DNA of 64,000 nt from Fervidobacterium gondwanense DSM 13020 (GCF_900143265.1 NZ_FRDJ01000001.1:186001-250000), one strand, 5' to 3'; shown: positions 31,229-40,687, numbered from the stretch's first letter. Notes: generated by a model from the sequence alone, not told the origin. Numbers and translations: made by a program.

Positions 31229-33953
31229 CTGCACTCACCTCTTGTTTGTAACTTTTCCTTCTATTTTCCTCTTGATTATTTTGATCTTCACCCTGGTTCC
31301 TCTGATACCTTCCCTGCTCGTAATTGTTGTCTTCTTCTTTCATCTTGATTTCAACATTTCTCACTTCGAAATCGAGCGATGTAAGCCTGTCTCTCAAATA
31401 GCTCGCGTTCTTTTCAAGCAGCTCCTTACTCTTTTCATTTTCAGCCACAAAGACTATGCTTAAAATCCTTCCTTCTTTTTTTAGTTCAACGTCCAAGTTT
31501 CCAAGATGCTCCGGATGCAGTTTCATACGTACGTTCTCTTCTAATCTTGTGGACAAACCGAATTCTCTTATCCTTTGGTATATCTCTTCAAGGTTCTGAG
31601 CATTCTGCAAGCGCTCTGCAAGTTCGAATCTGTTTGTACTTTGGTACGTCTGCTCTATTCTCGTTTCTCCATTCTTGTACGTCAGCTCAGCAAGTCGTTC
31701 AACAAATTTGTTCGAAACGTTCGGCTTTTCAATATTCCTGCTCTGTCTTTCCTCTTCTTTAAGTTTGTATTCAACTTCGAAGGATTTTATCTCTATTTTA
31801 TTTTTCGATGGTTCCTGCATATTATTCCTAATTGTGATACTATCATTTTTTCCAGTAATATTTTCGTTATTTGAATTCTGTAAATTTCCTTGGTTTTCAA
31901 TATTCGAGCCCCTCAGTTCTCTAACTGTGGAGTCACCAACTGCTTTGTCCGATTCGTTTCTTTTCATAAGTGTGATTGTGGCTACAACTTCGGACAGTTT
32001 TTTCACATCAGTGTTCGTGTCGTCTTTTGTTGTGCTTTTTTGAACGGGTGAATCTACATCTTTTGGCAAGTTCTTTTTAACGATGAGTTCACCATTTACC
32101 AATGCAACTACGGTATTTACTTCAGCCTCATTTCCAACTGATCCAGTTTTTTCACTACTTAGTAGTGGAAAACCAACACTATCCGCTTGTGAACTTTTCG
32201 GATTTATTGATAATGCCGACAAAATTATCGATTTCTGATTATTGGGCTGACTTATGATGCTGTGATCCGTTCCTTTCTTATCTTCCTTTTGGAATTCCAT
32301 AAGCTTAGTGGAAATTGCTTTCGCCAAGTTTCCAATTTCAGGACTCATTAAAGGAGAATACGAGATAGTTTCAGTTTCACCAAAGGCTTTATTGTTCGAT
32401 TTAATCATTGACTTAATGGATTTCTCGTCTTGCACGCTTATTTTTTGCGTTCCATCGTGTGTTTTTAAATGACTCGAGCTGAATAGTAGAGTAACATCTT
32501 CAGCAAATTGCAAGTTTGTAGTGATTTCTTCGATCTGCGTTAGTACTGGGTTCCCAACAGTTAGTGCACCACTGTTCCTATGAACCTCTAACCTGGAATT
32601 GGTTTCGAAAATCTTTTGATCTCTATCCGGAATGTTAGTTTCACCATTGCCATAATTGTGAACGTTACTTACACCGTTATTCTTTCCATTTTGATTAGTT
32701 TGACTACTTATCGGAGACGTGTGCGCGTACTGAACACCGCTCAGAGAATTGTCTTGACCAACGTTTTTAGACAACCTACTTGATGCCAAATCGCTCGCAT
32801 TTTTTTCTGTGCCTTTTTGAACCTCTCCATTTGTCTTATCATTATTCCCAACAAAACCGCGCTCTACTTTAGATTCGTTCTTCGGCTCGTTCTGTGTAAT
32901 CTTCCCGGTAGCAGAAATGCTATTATCGACTAATTTACTCCTGTTCTGATCTGTATCTTGTGAAATGACAGTTTTAGAGGTTATTGTTTCTTTGACATCT
33001 TCTTTTGCTGGGGAAGTCATTGAAGTATTATTTGTCCTCTGTTCAACCGAAGTATTCACTACCTTGTTTTGAAGATTAGCTTTTGAATTATCAGTTATAG
33101 TTTTCTTGAGCTCGCTCTCAATGGTCGGTTCAAGATTTTCCGCTACATTTTTTGCAGTTTTTTCGACATTACTGATAATATTTTTTTGAGGGGTACCGGA
33201 CAAGAGTTCCTCCGATTCGTTTATATTCTCGCTTTGCGTGGAGCGTTTAGTCCCCTGCTGGATAGTGGGGACGTCTGTAACACTCTTAGTCTGTGCGTTG
33301 GCAACGGTAATTGTTTGTTCCTCGTGCAGAGTTTCTTTGAACTTTTCAGTCAGGAATTCTTTCAACTTGGATTTTAGTTCCTCAGTGTTAGATAAATCTT
33401 TGTCAACGATTTCAGAATTATTGAGAGAGCCTGTATTATCATTCATCTTTTGAGCTTCCAATGAATCTGAAGAGTTTTCAGAATCACCTGCTTGTAGTTT
33501 TTTAAGTTCAATTATTTGTTTTTCTGGCTCACCTTTATTATCTGCATCACTTATTCTCTTGTCTCTTAGAGGTGCCAGTAACATCTCTCTAACCAAATTC
33601 GACTTTTCACTCTTTGAAGTTAATACATTGGTTTGATCTGTTGATTTGTCCGTTTCTAATTCTGATATATTTGGGCTATCAACATTCATTTCTTTTGAAT
33701 TTTGAGTTCTATCTAACACTTTACCGGGCTGAACAACTTTTGCATTATCAGGTTTAATATTTTGTTCAATTTTAAGATTTGCGCTTTCAGAACTACTATC
33801 TTGTGTCAGGTTGTTTATTAGCTCATTAGTAACGCGTTGCAAAACGACTTCAAAGGGCTCTCCATTTTGGAGCCCTTTATTAATTTCTCCAATTACGCTT
33901 TGTACTTTCTCTGAACTTCCCAAAATCTTCGTTAAATTTATGAGGTCAATCAA
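31200..33953 (-). CDS. fliK: Flagellar hook-length control protein FliK, very long
   Basis: FliK measures hook length and switches export specificity. The C-terminal domain is clear at about 820-890: MKLHPEHLGNLDVELKKEGRILSIVFVAEN, then ELLEKNASYLRDRLTSLDFEV. The preceding 750 residues are low-complexity, rich in Asn, Ser, Thr, Lys and Glu, with hardly any aromatic residues, probably disordered. At 917 residues it is about twice the usual size. Start TTG overlaps the upstream stop as TTGA, with a GGGGGTG site. Codon use seems ordinary, so I see no sign of transfer. Confidence 0.88.
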   Translation of the reverse strand: MIDLINLTKILGSSEKVQSVIGEINKGLQNGEPFEVVLQRVTNELINNLTQDSSSESANLKIEQNIKPDNAKVVQPGKVLDRTQNSKEMNVDSPNISELETDKSTDQTNVLTSKSEKSNLVREMLLAPLRDKRISDADNKGEPEKQIIELKKLQAGDSENSSDSLEAQKMNDNTGSLNNSEIVDKDLSNTEELKSKLKEFLTEKFKETLHEEQTITVANAQTKSVTDVPTIQQGTKRSTQSENINESEELLSGTPQKNIISNVEKTAKNVAENLEPTIESELKKTITDNSKANLQNKVVNTSVEQRTNNTSMTSPAKEDVKETITSKTVISQDTDQNRSKLVDNSISATGKITQNEPKNESKVERGFVGNNDKTNGEVQKGTEKNASDLASSRLSKNVGQDNSLSGVQYAHTSPISSQTNQNGKNNGVSNVHNYGNGETNIPDRDQKIFETNSRLEVHRNSGALTVGNPVLTQIEEITTNLQFAEDVTLLFSSSHLKTHDGTQKISVQDEKSIKSMIKSNNKAFGETETISYSPLMSPEIGNLAKAISTKLMEFQKEDKKGTDHSIISQPNNQKSIILSALSINPKSSQADSVGFPLLSSEKTGSVGNEAEVNTVVALVNGELIVKKNLPKDVDSPVQKSTTKDDTNTDVKKLSEVVATITLMKRNESDKAVGDSTVRELRGSNIENQGNLQNSNNENITGKNDSITIRNNMQEPSKNKIEIKSFEVEYKLKEEERQSRNIEKPNVSNKFVERLAELTYKNGETRIEQTYQSTNRFELAERLQNAQNLEEIYQRIREFGLSTRLEENVRMKLHPEHLGNLDVELKKEGRILSIVFVAENEKSKELLEKNASYLRDRLTSLDFEVRNVEIKMKEEDNNYEQGRYQRNQGEDQNNQEENRRKSYKQEVSADDDERERNV

Positions 33954-34891
33954 AACTTCACCCCCAGGTTCAAGACTTCTATAAATAGTTTTTCGTCTTT
34001 ATCCTTAATATCTTTTAGAAGTCTTACTCTTGTTTGAGCATCTACCTTTGATAGTATGTACAAAACCAATTGTGGCTTTGAACTAACTTTGCTTATCACA
34101 TTCCAGATCTCATCGTAGCTCAGTTCGCTCAAATACATGACAAGCCCTTTGTTGAAACCGCTGACATCTATCAGCTGTGCTTCAAAGTTTACAAGTTCTG
34201 AAATTTTCGATTCCAGCTCTTGAATCTTCATCTCTATATCGCTTACAATCTGGTCGACTCCACCTATTTTTTCAATCACCTGTGCTGCTTTCTGCGGATT
34301 CACGGCGGTGAGTTCTTGAATCATCTCTGCTCTTGTGTCGGCCGGTAATTTAGAAAAAACCAGCGCCAGTGTTTCAATCGACATGTTTTCCGCGTTCATT
34401 AACCTGCGCAGCTGCACGGCATCTGAATTTAGGAAAGTTTCCACTATATCGTTTAAGCGTTTTAGTGAGGTTGTATCGGCAACTTTTGTCATCTCCTCTT
34501 TCAGTCTCTGTTCCTTCCAACTTTCTTCAATAGATTTGAGAGCCTCAAAGAGCTTTTTCGTTTCTTCTTCTTTCTTATTTAGCTCTTGTTCTTTTGTTTC
34601 AAGCTCTTTTATTTTTTCTTCAAGTGCTTGCGAATACGCTTGGTAATTCTTTTCGAAGTACTCTCTCGCAGTCAACACTTCTATCGGTTCGTATTGCACA
34701 AAATTCTTCACGAAAGGAACCTTAGAAAACAGCAAACTCATGTAATTACGCCACGCTTGAAATGGAGAAGCTTTTTCTCCATAGATTTGTTTTGTCAGGA
34801 AGTTGGAGTATCCGTACAAGAATAACAATGCCAAAACAGATAGCGCAATTAGAATTCCAATCGCTATAAACTTTATTTTTCTTGTTTTCAT
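33950..34891 (-). CDS. MotE-like protein: membrane helix, coiled coil and MgtE N-like domain
   Basis: The 313-residue protein has one N-terminal membrane helix (FIAIGILIALSVLALLFLYG), a long coiled coil at about 85-140 (EEKIKELETKEQELNKKEEE), then an MgtE N/FliG-like superhelical part with SIETLALVFSKLPADTRAEMIQEL and a second helical bundle at the C-terminus. This resembles MotE, a chaperone of the stator protein MotC in rhizobia, and proteins that replace fliJ upstream of fliK in other phyla. It is first in the flagellar operon here. A role in stator or export-gate function is inferred from this position. Confidence 0.75.
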   Translation of the reverse strand: MKTRKIKFIAIGILIALSVLALLFLYGYSNFLTKQIYGEKASPFQAWRNYMSLLFSKVPFVKNFVQYEPIEVLTAREYFEKNYQAYSQALEEKIKELETKEQELNKKEEETKKLFEALKSIEESWKEQRLKEEMTKVADTTSLKRLNDIVETFLNSDAVQLRRLMNAENMSIETLALVFSKLPADTRAEMIQELTAVNPQKAAQVIEKIGGVDQIVSDIEMKIQELESKISELVNFEAQLIDVSGFNKGLVMYLSELSYDEIWNVISKVSSKPQLVLYILSKVDAQTRVRLLKDIKDKDEKLFIEVLNLGVKF

Positions 34892-34951
34892 CGGTCCACC
34901 TCCATTTTAAGTATTCTCCAAATGTGTTTAATATTCCTACATAAAAAGAAA

Positions 34952-34977
34952 AAGTCGGAGGTTTTGCCCTCCGACTT
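34952..34977 (-). terminator. Rho-independent terminator after the EF-G-like gene
   Basis: On the minus strand AAGTCGGAGG and CCTCCGACTT form a perfect 10-base stem with loop GCAAAA, followed by TTTCTTTTT. It separates the EF-G-like gene from the flagellar operon. Confidence 0.92.
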
Positions 34978-35002
34978 ATCTCGTTGTATTGCTGTTTGGT
35001 TA

Positions 35003-37060
35003 TTATTCTTCCGCTTGTTCTTCGAGGTACTTCTTGCGCTCTGCAATTATCTTTTCTTGGATGTTTGGTGGAACTACATCGTACTTTTCAAATCTCATCG
35101 TGAAGTAGCCTCTACCGCTTGTGATAGATGAGAGTCTGCCTTGGAAATCGAGCATTTCAGCGAGTGGCACTTCAGCCTTGACAACTGTTATGCCTTTACC
35201 GGCTGGTTCCATACCCATCGGTCTACCTCTTCTTGAACTTATATCTCCCATTACGTCACCTGCGTTTTCGTCTGGTGTGAATACTTCAACGTACATCACT
35301 GGTTCAAGGAGCACCGGTTTTGCCTGTTGCATACCTTTCTTAAATGCTTGAATTGCAGCGATTTGGAATGAAATATCGGAAGAGTCAACTTCGTGGTATG
35401 AACCATCAAAGAGCGTGACTCTGACATCAACAACAGGATACGCTGCGAGAACACCTTTCTTCATTGCTTCCCTTATACCTTTTTCAACAGACGGAATGAA
35501 GTTCCTCGGGATAACTCCACCGACTATCTTGTCGACAAATTCAAACCCTGTACCTCTTTGAGCTGGTTCTATTTCAATTTTAACGTGACCATATTGTCCG
35601 TGTCCACCGCTTTGTTTCTTGTGTTTGTGTTCAGAAACTGCCTTTGACATTACCGTTTCTCTGTAAGCAATCTTTGGCTTACCTACTTCGACGTCAACGC
35701 CAAATATGTTCTTGAGTCTTTCAACCATGACATCAAGGTGCATTCCACCTATACCGGAGATAACCGTCTCGGATGTCTCAGGATCGAATTCCCATCCGAA
35801 CGTTGGGTCTGAGTCTGCAAGTCTGCTGAGACCGTTGCTTATCTTGTCAATATCTGATTTCGATTTCGGGTTGACGCTCTTTGAAATCATTGGTTCCGGA
35901 TATTCTGGCGAGATTATTGTAAGTTTTCTATCTTTGTGCGTTACGGTGTCTTTTACAGCACTTTCTTTTAGTTTTGGAAGAACGACGATGTCACCGCAGG
36001 ATACTTCTTCAACTTCGTACGTATCCTTACCTTTTGCAAAGTAGAGGTGACCTGCTTTTTCCTGTGTTCCGCGTGATGTGTTGTTGAAAGCGTCTCCAGG
36101 TTTGAGATTACCAGAGATGACCTTTATGTAGCTCAGTTTTCCAACAAATGGATCAACAACTGCTTTGAAAGTGTATCCGACGAATGGATCCGTTTCTGAT
36201 GGAATGACCTCAACTTCATCTCCACTTTCAAGAGTTGACTTGTACGGTTTACCTTCCAGTGGCGATGCACCGATGTTGTTTATAACTTTCAAGAGAACAT
36301 CGACGCCAATGTTCTTTTCAGCTGAGCCAGCAAGGACAGGCACTATCTGTCTTTCGACGAATCCTTTCCTGAGTGCTACCCAGAGTTCCTCTGGTGTTAT
36401 TGGTTCTTCTGCAAAGTATTTTTCCATCAAGGCATCGTCAAGAGAAACGATGTCTTCCATGATTGACATCTTTATCTCTTCAACCTTGTCTTTCACTTCT
36501 GCTGGTATGTCTGTTTCTTTTGCCTTTCCGCCTTCATAAACGTATGCTTTACCAGAGATCAAATCGACAACACCTTTGAAACTTGCTTCTTGACCAATAG
36601 GATATACTATCGGTACTATCTTAGCTTCAAATCTTTCCTTTAACGATGCAATTGAATTTTCAAAACTTGCCCTTTCTTTGTCCATCTGGTTTACAAAGAC
36701 CATTATCGGTCTTTCCATCTGAGTAGCAAGAGCCCATGTCCTTTCCGTTTGGATCTCAACACCGGCTGTTGCGTTAACTACACTGAGAACGTTCTCTGAA
36801 ACAAAAATCGCACTGATAACTTCGCCGATAAAGTCGCTGAAACCAGGCGTGTCTATGAACGTAATCTGTTTTCCTTCGTATTTAAACGTACCAACATGTG
36901 AGTTTATACTTGCACCACGCTGCGCTTCGATTGGGTCGAAATCTACTTCCTTTTTCGTTACACCCATGCCACCAAGGTTTAAAGCAGCAACCATTAACAT
37001 AGACTTACCGGAACCGTTATGACCTACCAACGCTACTGTGCGTTTGTCCTTCGCAACCAT
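35003..37060 (-). CDS. Elongation factor G-like translational GTPase
   Basis: The 685-residue protein has the five-domain EF-G layout. GTPase motifs are GHNGSGKS (13-20), DTPGFSDF (69-76) and NQMDKE (123-128); the C-terminal half has GMHLDVMVERLK, KKQSGGHGQYGHVKIE and RRGRPMGMEP. The P-loop lacks the AHIDAGKT form of canonical EF-G and is closer to the EF-G-like paralogue known in Thermotoga and other bacteria, so this is unlikely to be the main translocase. Its exact task (ribosome recycling, stress or a regulatory role) is unknown. It has its own promoter and terminator. Confidence 0.88.
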   Translation of the reverse strand: MVAKDKRTVALVGHNGSGKSMLMVAALNLGGMGVTKKEVDFDPIEAQRGASINSHVGTFKYEGKQITFIDTPGFSDFIGEVISAIFVSENVLSVVNATAGVEIQTERTWALATQMERPIMVFVNQMDKERASFENSIASLKERFEAKIVPIVYPIGQEASFKGVVDLISGKAYVYEGGKAKETDIPAEVKDKVEEIKMSIMEDIVSLDDALMEKYFAEEPITPEELWVALRKGFVERQIVPVLAGSAEKNIGVDVLLKVINNIGASPLEGKPYKSTLESGDEVEVIPSETDPFVGYTFKAVVDPFVGKLSYIKVISGNLKPGDAFNNTSRGTQEKAGHLYFAKGKDTYEVEEVSCGDIVVLPKLKESAVKDTVTHKDRKLTIISPEYPEPMISKSVNPKSKSDIDKISNGLSRLADSDPTFGWEFDPETSETVISGIGGMHLDVMVERLKNIFGVDVEVGKPKIAYRETVMSKAVSEHKHKKQSGGHGQYGHVKIEIEPAQRGTGFEFVDKIVGGVIPRNFIPSVEKGIREAMKKGVLAAYPVVDVRVTLFDGSYHEVDSSDISFQIAAIQAFKKGMQQAKPVLLEPVMYVEVFTPDENAGDVMGDISSRRGRPMGMEPAGKGITVVKAEVPLAEMLDFQGRLSSITSGRGYFTMRFEKYDVVPPNIQEKIIAERKKYLEEQAEE

Positions 37061-37100
37061 TTCCCCACCTCCAAATCTATTAGAAAATCACACTGATGTA

Positions 37101-37128
37101 TATTTTACCAGAACATTTCATTTTTTCA
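37101..37128 (-). promoter_or_regulatory. Promoter for the EF-G-like gene
   Basis: On the minus strand TTGAAA (37128-37123), a 16-base spacer and TAAAAT (37106-37101) preceded by TGG give a good sigma-A promoter, about 40 bases before the ATG. Confidence 0.65.
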
Positions 37129-37150
37129 AACCTGATATTCCGCTTCCAAA

Positions 37151-37657
37151 TCACTTTATCTTATAATGTATATGAATACTACCAATATCATTTAATAGTT
37201 GAACTTTTTCAAGCTTTAAACTGTAAATGCGCTCTATTTTGTCGAATATATTAATACCACTTGGAAGGATAATCGGTTCTATAGTTATATACACATCAGT
37301 GACGACTTCAGCGTTGATAAATTGAGTGAAAATTTCTTGACCTCCTATAACACATACGTCTTGATATCCTCTTTCTTTAAGACTTTTCAAAATCTCTCTT
37401 GGTTCTCCTGAAAGTACGATATCCGGCTTTTCATTTTTAAACTGTCCAGCTCTACTTAGCACCACATTCAGACGTCCAGGAAGTTTTTTGCCGATGGTTT
37501 CAAATGTTCTTCGCCCCATTATTACGACGCCAGAAGAGGTAGTTATTTCTTTAAATAATTTTTTGTCTTCAGGGCTTCCCCATTCCGTTCTATCGTTTTC
37601 ATCTATCGCTATCATACCCCGTATGTCGGTAACTGCTATGAGTCTGACGCGCAACAT
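37151..37657 (-). CDS. folA: Dihydrofolate reductase
   Basis: DHFR reduces dihydrofolate with NADPH. The 168-residue protein has the expected segments: RLIAVTDIRGMIAIDENDRTEWGSPEDKKLF, VVIMGRRTFETIGKKLPGRLNVVLSR, and DVCVIGGQEIFTQFI. The ATG at 37657 follows GGCAGGTG by 5 bases and gives an ordinary N-terminus; extension upstream would run through the promoter and groEL terminator. The tryptophan-glycine (WGSPEDKKLF) and the bacterial-like size agree with a thermophilic dimeric DHFR. Confidence 0.9.
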   Translation of the reverse strand: MLRVRLIAVTDIRGMIAIDENDRTEWGSPEDKKLFKEITTSSGVVIMGRRTFETIGKKLPGRLNVVLSRAGQFKNEKPDIVLSGEPREILKSLKERGYQDVCVIGGQEIFTQFINAEVVTDVYITIEPIILPSGINIFDKIERIYSLKLEKVQLLNDIGSIHIHYKIK

Positions 37658-37703
37658 GAACACCTGCCCAGATATTTCTAAGTTGGAGAACGTGACAAGA
37701 GTT

Positions 37704-37712
37704 ATTATAGCA
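37704..37712 (-). promoter_or_regulatory. Extended -10 promoter for the dihydrofolate reductase gene
   Basis: Minus-strand TGCTATAAT just downstream of the groEL terminator, 47 bases before the folA ATG. No matching -35 is visible; that region is occupied by the terminator stem. Confidence 0.6.
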
Positions 37713-37723
37713 CACAATATAAA

Positions 37724-37756
37724 AAAGGCGGTATCTTTTAAAAAGATACCGCCTTT
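37724..37756 (-). terminator. Rho-independent terminator after groEL
   Basis: AAAGGCGGTATCTTTT and AAAAGATACCGCCTTT form a perfect 16-base stem with a one-base gap at the top, ending in a T-run on the minus strand, 19 bases past the groEL stop. Confidence 0.93.
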
Positions 37757-37774
37757 GTATTGTTTTTCCATTTA

Positions 37775-39391
37775 TTAATATTCAGGCATTTCAGGTGCTG
37801 CTGGCTTCTTTTCTTCTGGTTTTTCAACTACGAGAACTTCTGTTGTGAGGAGCATACCTGCAATCGATGCAGCGTTCTGGAGTGCGCTTCTTGTAACTTT
37901 TGCTGGGTCGATTATACCACGTTCGTACATGTTGCAGTATTCACCTTTGAGCGCATCGAAACCATATGCTACTTCATCCTTGCTCATCACGTTGTGAATG
38001 ATTATTGCACCATCGTAACCTGCGTTGAGAGCTATTTGTCTGATTGGTGCTTCGAGTGCGTTGTAAACTATCTGTGCACCGAGCTTTTCATCGTCTGAGA
38101 GTTCTTTCAAGAGTGGTTCAACAACTTTTCTTGCTCTCAAGAGCGTGATTCCACCGCCAGGAACGATACCTTCTTCAACAGCTGCCCTCGTTGCGCTGAG
38201 TGCGTCTTCGATTCTGTGTTTCTTTTCTTTGAGTTCTGTTTCTGTTGCAGCACCGACTTTGATGACTGCAACTCCACCTGCGAGTTTCGCCATTCTTTCT
38301 TGCAATGTTTCTTTTTCGTATTCACTTGTTGTCTGTTCTATTTGAGCTTTAATCTGGGCTATTCTCTTTTTAATTTCTTCTGGTTTACCCTTACCGCCGA
38401 CGATTATCGTTTCGTCTTTCTTAACTCTCACAACGTCTGCTCTTCCAAGATCCTGGAGTGTGAGGTCTTCGAGGTTGATTCCAACTTCTTCGCTTGCAAC
38501 AATACCACCTGTGAGGATTGCGATATCTTGGAGCATAGCTTTCCTTCTGTCACCGAATCCAGGAGCTTTGACTGCAACCGTGTTGAGTGTTCCTTTGAGT
38601 TTGTTAAGAACGAGTGTTGTAAGAACTTCACCTTCGACATCTTCTGCGATGATTACGAGTGGTCTGCCTGTTTGTGCAACTTTTTCAAGGATTGGAATGA
38701 GTGGTTTGACGTTTGAAAGCTTCCTGTCTGTGATGAGTATGAATGGCTCATTGTAAACAACTTCCATCTTTTCTGGGTCTGTTACGAAATATGGAGAAAT
38801 GTAACCTCTGTCGAATTGCATACCTTCTGTGAACTCAACGTATGTATCGATTGTTTTGCTGTCTTCGACTGTGATAACTCCATCCTCACCGACTTTTTCC
38901 ATTGCCTCAGCGATGAGTTTACCGATTTCTTCACTGTTTGCACTGATGGATGCAACATGTGCGATATCATCTGTGCTTGAAAGTTTCTTGGAAATCTTCT
39001 TTATCTCTTCAACAACTTTTACAACAGCCTTATCGATTCCTCTCTTAACAAGGATTGGGTTTGCTCCTGCTGCGACCATTTTGAGTCCTTCTTTGATCAT
39101 TGCTTGAGCAAGAACTGTTGCTGTTGTCGTACCGTCACCGGCTACGTCATTTGTCTTGCTGGCAACTTCTTTAACAAGCTGTGCACCAAGGTTTGCGAAT
39201 TTGTCTTCAAGTTCGATTTCTTTTGCGATTGACACACCGTCATTCGTAATCGTTGGGCTTCCCCATGATTTTTCGATAACAACATTTCTACCTTTTGGAC
39301 CAAGAGTAATCTTCACCGCGTTTGCAACTGCGTCAACACCTGCTTCGAGCGACCTTCTTGCTTCTTCACTGTATCTCAACAACTTTGCCAT
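37775..39391 (-). CDS. groEL: Chaperonin GroEL (60 kDa)
   Basis: GroEL forms the double-ring folding chamber with GroES. The 538-residue protein has [37 protein letters not shown] near the start, the ATPase loop [21 protein letters not shown], and [16 protein letters not shown] in the C-terminal equatorial domain. The tail ends [14 protein letters not shown] rather than the Gly-Gly-Met repeat, as in other Thermotogales-like sequences. It lies 27 bases after groES in the standard two-gene operon. Confidence 0.98.
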   Translation of the reverse strand: MAKLLRYSEEARRSLEAGVDAVANAVKITLGPKGRNVVIEKSWGSPTITNDGVSIAKEIELEDKFANLGAQLVKEVASKTNDVAGDGTTTATVLAQAMIKEGLKMVAAGANPILVKRGIDKAVVKVVEEIKKISKKLSSTDDIAHVASISANSEEIGKLIAEAMEKVGEDGVITVEDSKTIDTYVEFTEGMQFDRGYISPYFVTDPEKMEVVYNEPFILITDRKLSNVKPLIPILEKVAQTGRPLVIIAEDVEGEVLTTLVLNKLKGTLNTVAVKAPGFGDRRKAMLQDIAILTGGIVASEEVGINLEDLTLQDLGRADVVRVKKDETIIVGGKGKPEEIKKRIAQIKAQIEQTTSEYEKETLQERMAKLAGGVAVIKVGAATETELKEKKHRIEDALSATRAAVEEGIVPGGGITLLRARKVVEPLLKELSDDEKLGAQIVYNALEAPIRQIALNAGYDGAIIIHNVMSKDEVAYGFDALKGEYCNMYERGIIDPAKVTRSALQNAASIAGMLLTTEVLVVEKPEEKKPAAPEMPEY

Positions 39392-39418
39392 ATCTCACAC
39401 CTCCTTGATTTCTCTACT

Positions 39419-39688
39419 TTACTCTTCGATTTTTGCGAGAATATCGTTTACATCAATGATGATGTAATCTTCATCGTCTATCTTCAATTCTGTTCCCGAG
39501 TACTTGTTGTAGATAACCTTGTCTCCAACTTTCAGTGTGCAATCTTCTGGAAGCTTACCAACTTCAACTATCTCAGCCTTCATGGGTTTTTCTTTTGCAG
39601 CATCTGGAAGGACAATTCCACCTGCTGTCTTTTTTTCTTCAATGATGGGCTTAATAAGTAACCTTTCACCGAGTGGTTTCACTTTCAT
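39419..39688 (-). CDS. groES: Co-chaperonin GroES (10 kDa)
   Basis: GroES caps the GroEL chamber. The 89-residue protein has [32 protein letters not shown] (mobile loop at the TAGGIVLP segment), then [32 protein letters not shown]. The ATG follows GGAGGGGGTAAGAGT. A promoter and a CIRCE-like operator precede it, so the operon is probably heat-regulated through HrcA. Confidence 0.97.
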   Translation of the reverse strand: MKVKPLGERLLIKPIIEEKKTAGGIVLPDAAKEKPMKAEIVEVGKLPEDCTLKVGDKVIYNKYSGTELKIDDEDYIIIDVNDILAKIEE

Positions 39689-39722
39689 ACTCTTACCCCC
39701 TCCTGTCTAAGATTTGGTTTGA

Positions 39723-39749
39723 TTATCACTCTAATATTCCGTTTGCTAA
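39723..39749 (-). promoter_or_regulatory. Degenerate CIRCE operator (HrcA site) for groESL
   Basis: On the minus strand the bases read TTAGCAAAC - nine bases - GAGTGATAA. The consensus CIRCE is TTAGCACTC-N9-GAGTGCTAA, so the left arm matches 7 of 9 and the right arm 8 of 9, with correct 9-base spacing. It sits just downstream of the groESL -10, over the expected start of transcription. hrcA is not in the window. Confidence 0.72.
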
Positions 39750-39753
39750 TTTT

Positions 39754-39781
39754 AGTATAACAAAAAAGGGCAGTTTGTGAA
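39754..39781 (-). promoter_or_regulatory. Sigma-A promoter for groESL
   Basis: Minus-strand TTCACA (39781-39776), 16-base spacer and TATACT (39759-39754). The -35 lies in an imperfect inverted repeat (GGCAATT - CACA - AACTGCC) that could bind a second regulator. Confidence 0.68.
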
Positions 39782-39974
39782 TTGCCGTTTTGACTGAATA
39801 TAGCTTAATGTTAAAATCTAAACAGAAATATTTGCACATTTCTTCTTTTTTCTTATTCTTTCTTTGGATAAAATTTTCAGATGTTCATCGTGCAGATAAA
39901 TTCATGACATTTTGAGAAACTCAACAACATATTTGTACCTTAGTTTCTTAATACTCGATATATGAGTCACATCA

Positions 39975-40601
39975 TCATTCAAATACGTCTTTGATATTTT
40001 CATGAAACTCCTCAAAATCTTCAACTTGCTTCTCAACAAAGTCCTTCCACCTTTCAAAATCGCTTACAGCCAACTCTATACGTTTTTTCCAATCAACTAA
40101 GTGACTAACAAGCTGTTTCATGTTCGATAACGATTGGACATCAACCTCATTTTGAAGTTTACTGACGGTCAAAAACATCTCTACAACTTTATTGTTTCCA
40201 GTTTTTACAAGTTCCATCAACTGAGAAAACTGTTTCTCCCAGGTTTCAAATACACTTACAACTTTTTCAGCTGTTTCTTCAAAATCGTACTCTTCATTAT
40301 CATCTTCATCGTACTCACCGATTTGGTCTATTGAATTCTGTGCCATATCTATAAATTGATCAACCATGTCGTAGAACTCCTCGAGCCAGTCGTCCATGTT
40401 GTCGGCTAAATCAGATACGTAATCAAGCCAGTCTTCTACCTTCTCAGAAACTTCTGAAACCATATCTGAAAGTTCGTCTAAGACCTCATTCAAAGAAGAG
40501 AGATAGTTGTTTTTTTGATTAACAACGAAGAGCTTTTTCTCAAGCTCGGTATGTTTGTTAATAATTTCTGAAATACGCTCATTAATAGCTTCAAAATCCA
40601 T
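39975..40601 (-). CDS. Acidic coiled-coil protein of unknown function
   Basis: The 208-residue protein is largely helical, very acidic, with an Asp/Glu cluster at about 97-110 (EYDEDDNEEYDFEE) and repeated Trp in similar context (EDWLDYV, DDWLEEF, VDWKKRI, ERWKDFV). The heptad-like spacing over its whole length suggests a coiled coil or helical bundle. No signal peptide or membrane helix is visible. I do not recognise the family. It has its own extended -10 promoter with an AGGGGGG ribosome site, so it is probably a real gene. Confidence 0.8.
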   Translation of the reverse strand: MDFEAINERISEIINKHTELEKKLFVVNQKNNYLSSLNEVLDELSDMVSEVSEKVEDWLDYVSDLADNMDDWLEEFYDMVDQFIDMAQNSIDQIGEYDEDDNEEYDFEETAEKVVSVFETWEKQFSQLMELVKTGNNKVVEMFLTVSKLQNEVDVQSLSNMKQLVSHLVDWKKRIELAVSDFERWKDFVEKQVEDFEEFHENIKDVFE

Positions 40602-40687
40602 ATACGTCCCCCCTTGTAGCTGTTAAATATAGGCTCAAATGAAAGTGTTCAACTGTCTTAAGCAGTACCTGTAAATTTCTTCGCTTT

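Noticed and set aside
37658-37771. N-terminal extension of dihydrofolate reductase
   Set aside because: The extension would cross its own extended -10 promoter and the groEL terminator, and the internal ATG has a ribosome site.
38216-38716. Long frames antisense to groEL, dxs, serS, flgE and leuS
   Set aside because: They mirror codon bias of highly expressed genes on the other strand, with no start signals or family likeness.
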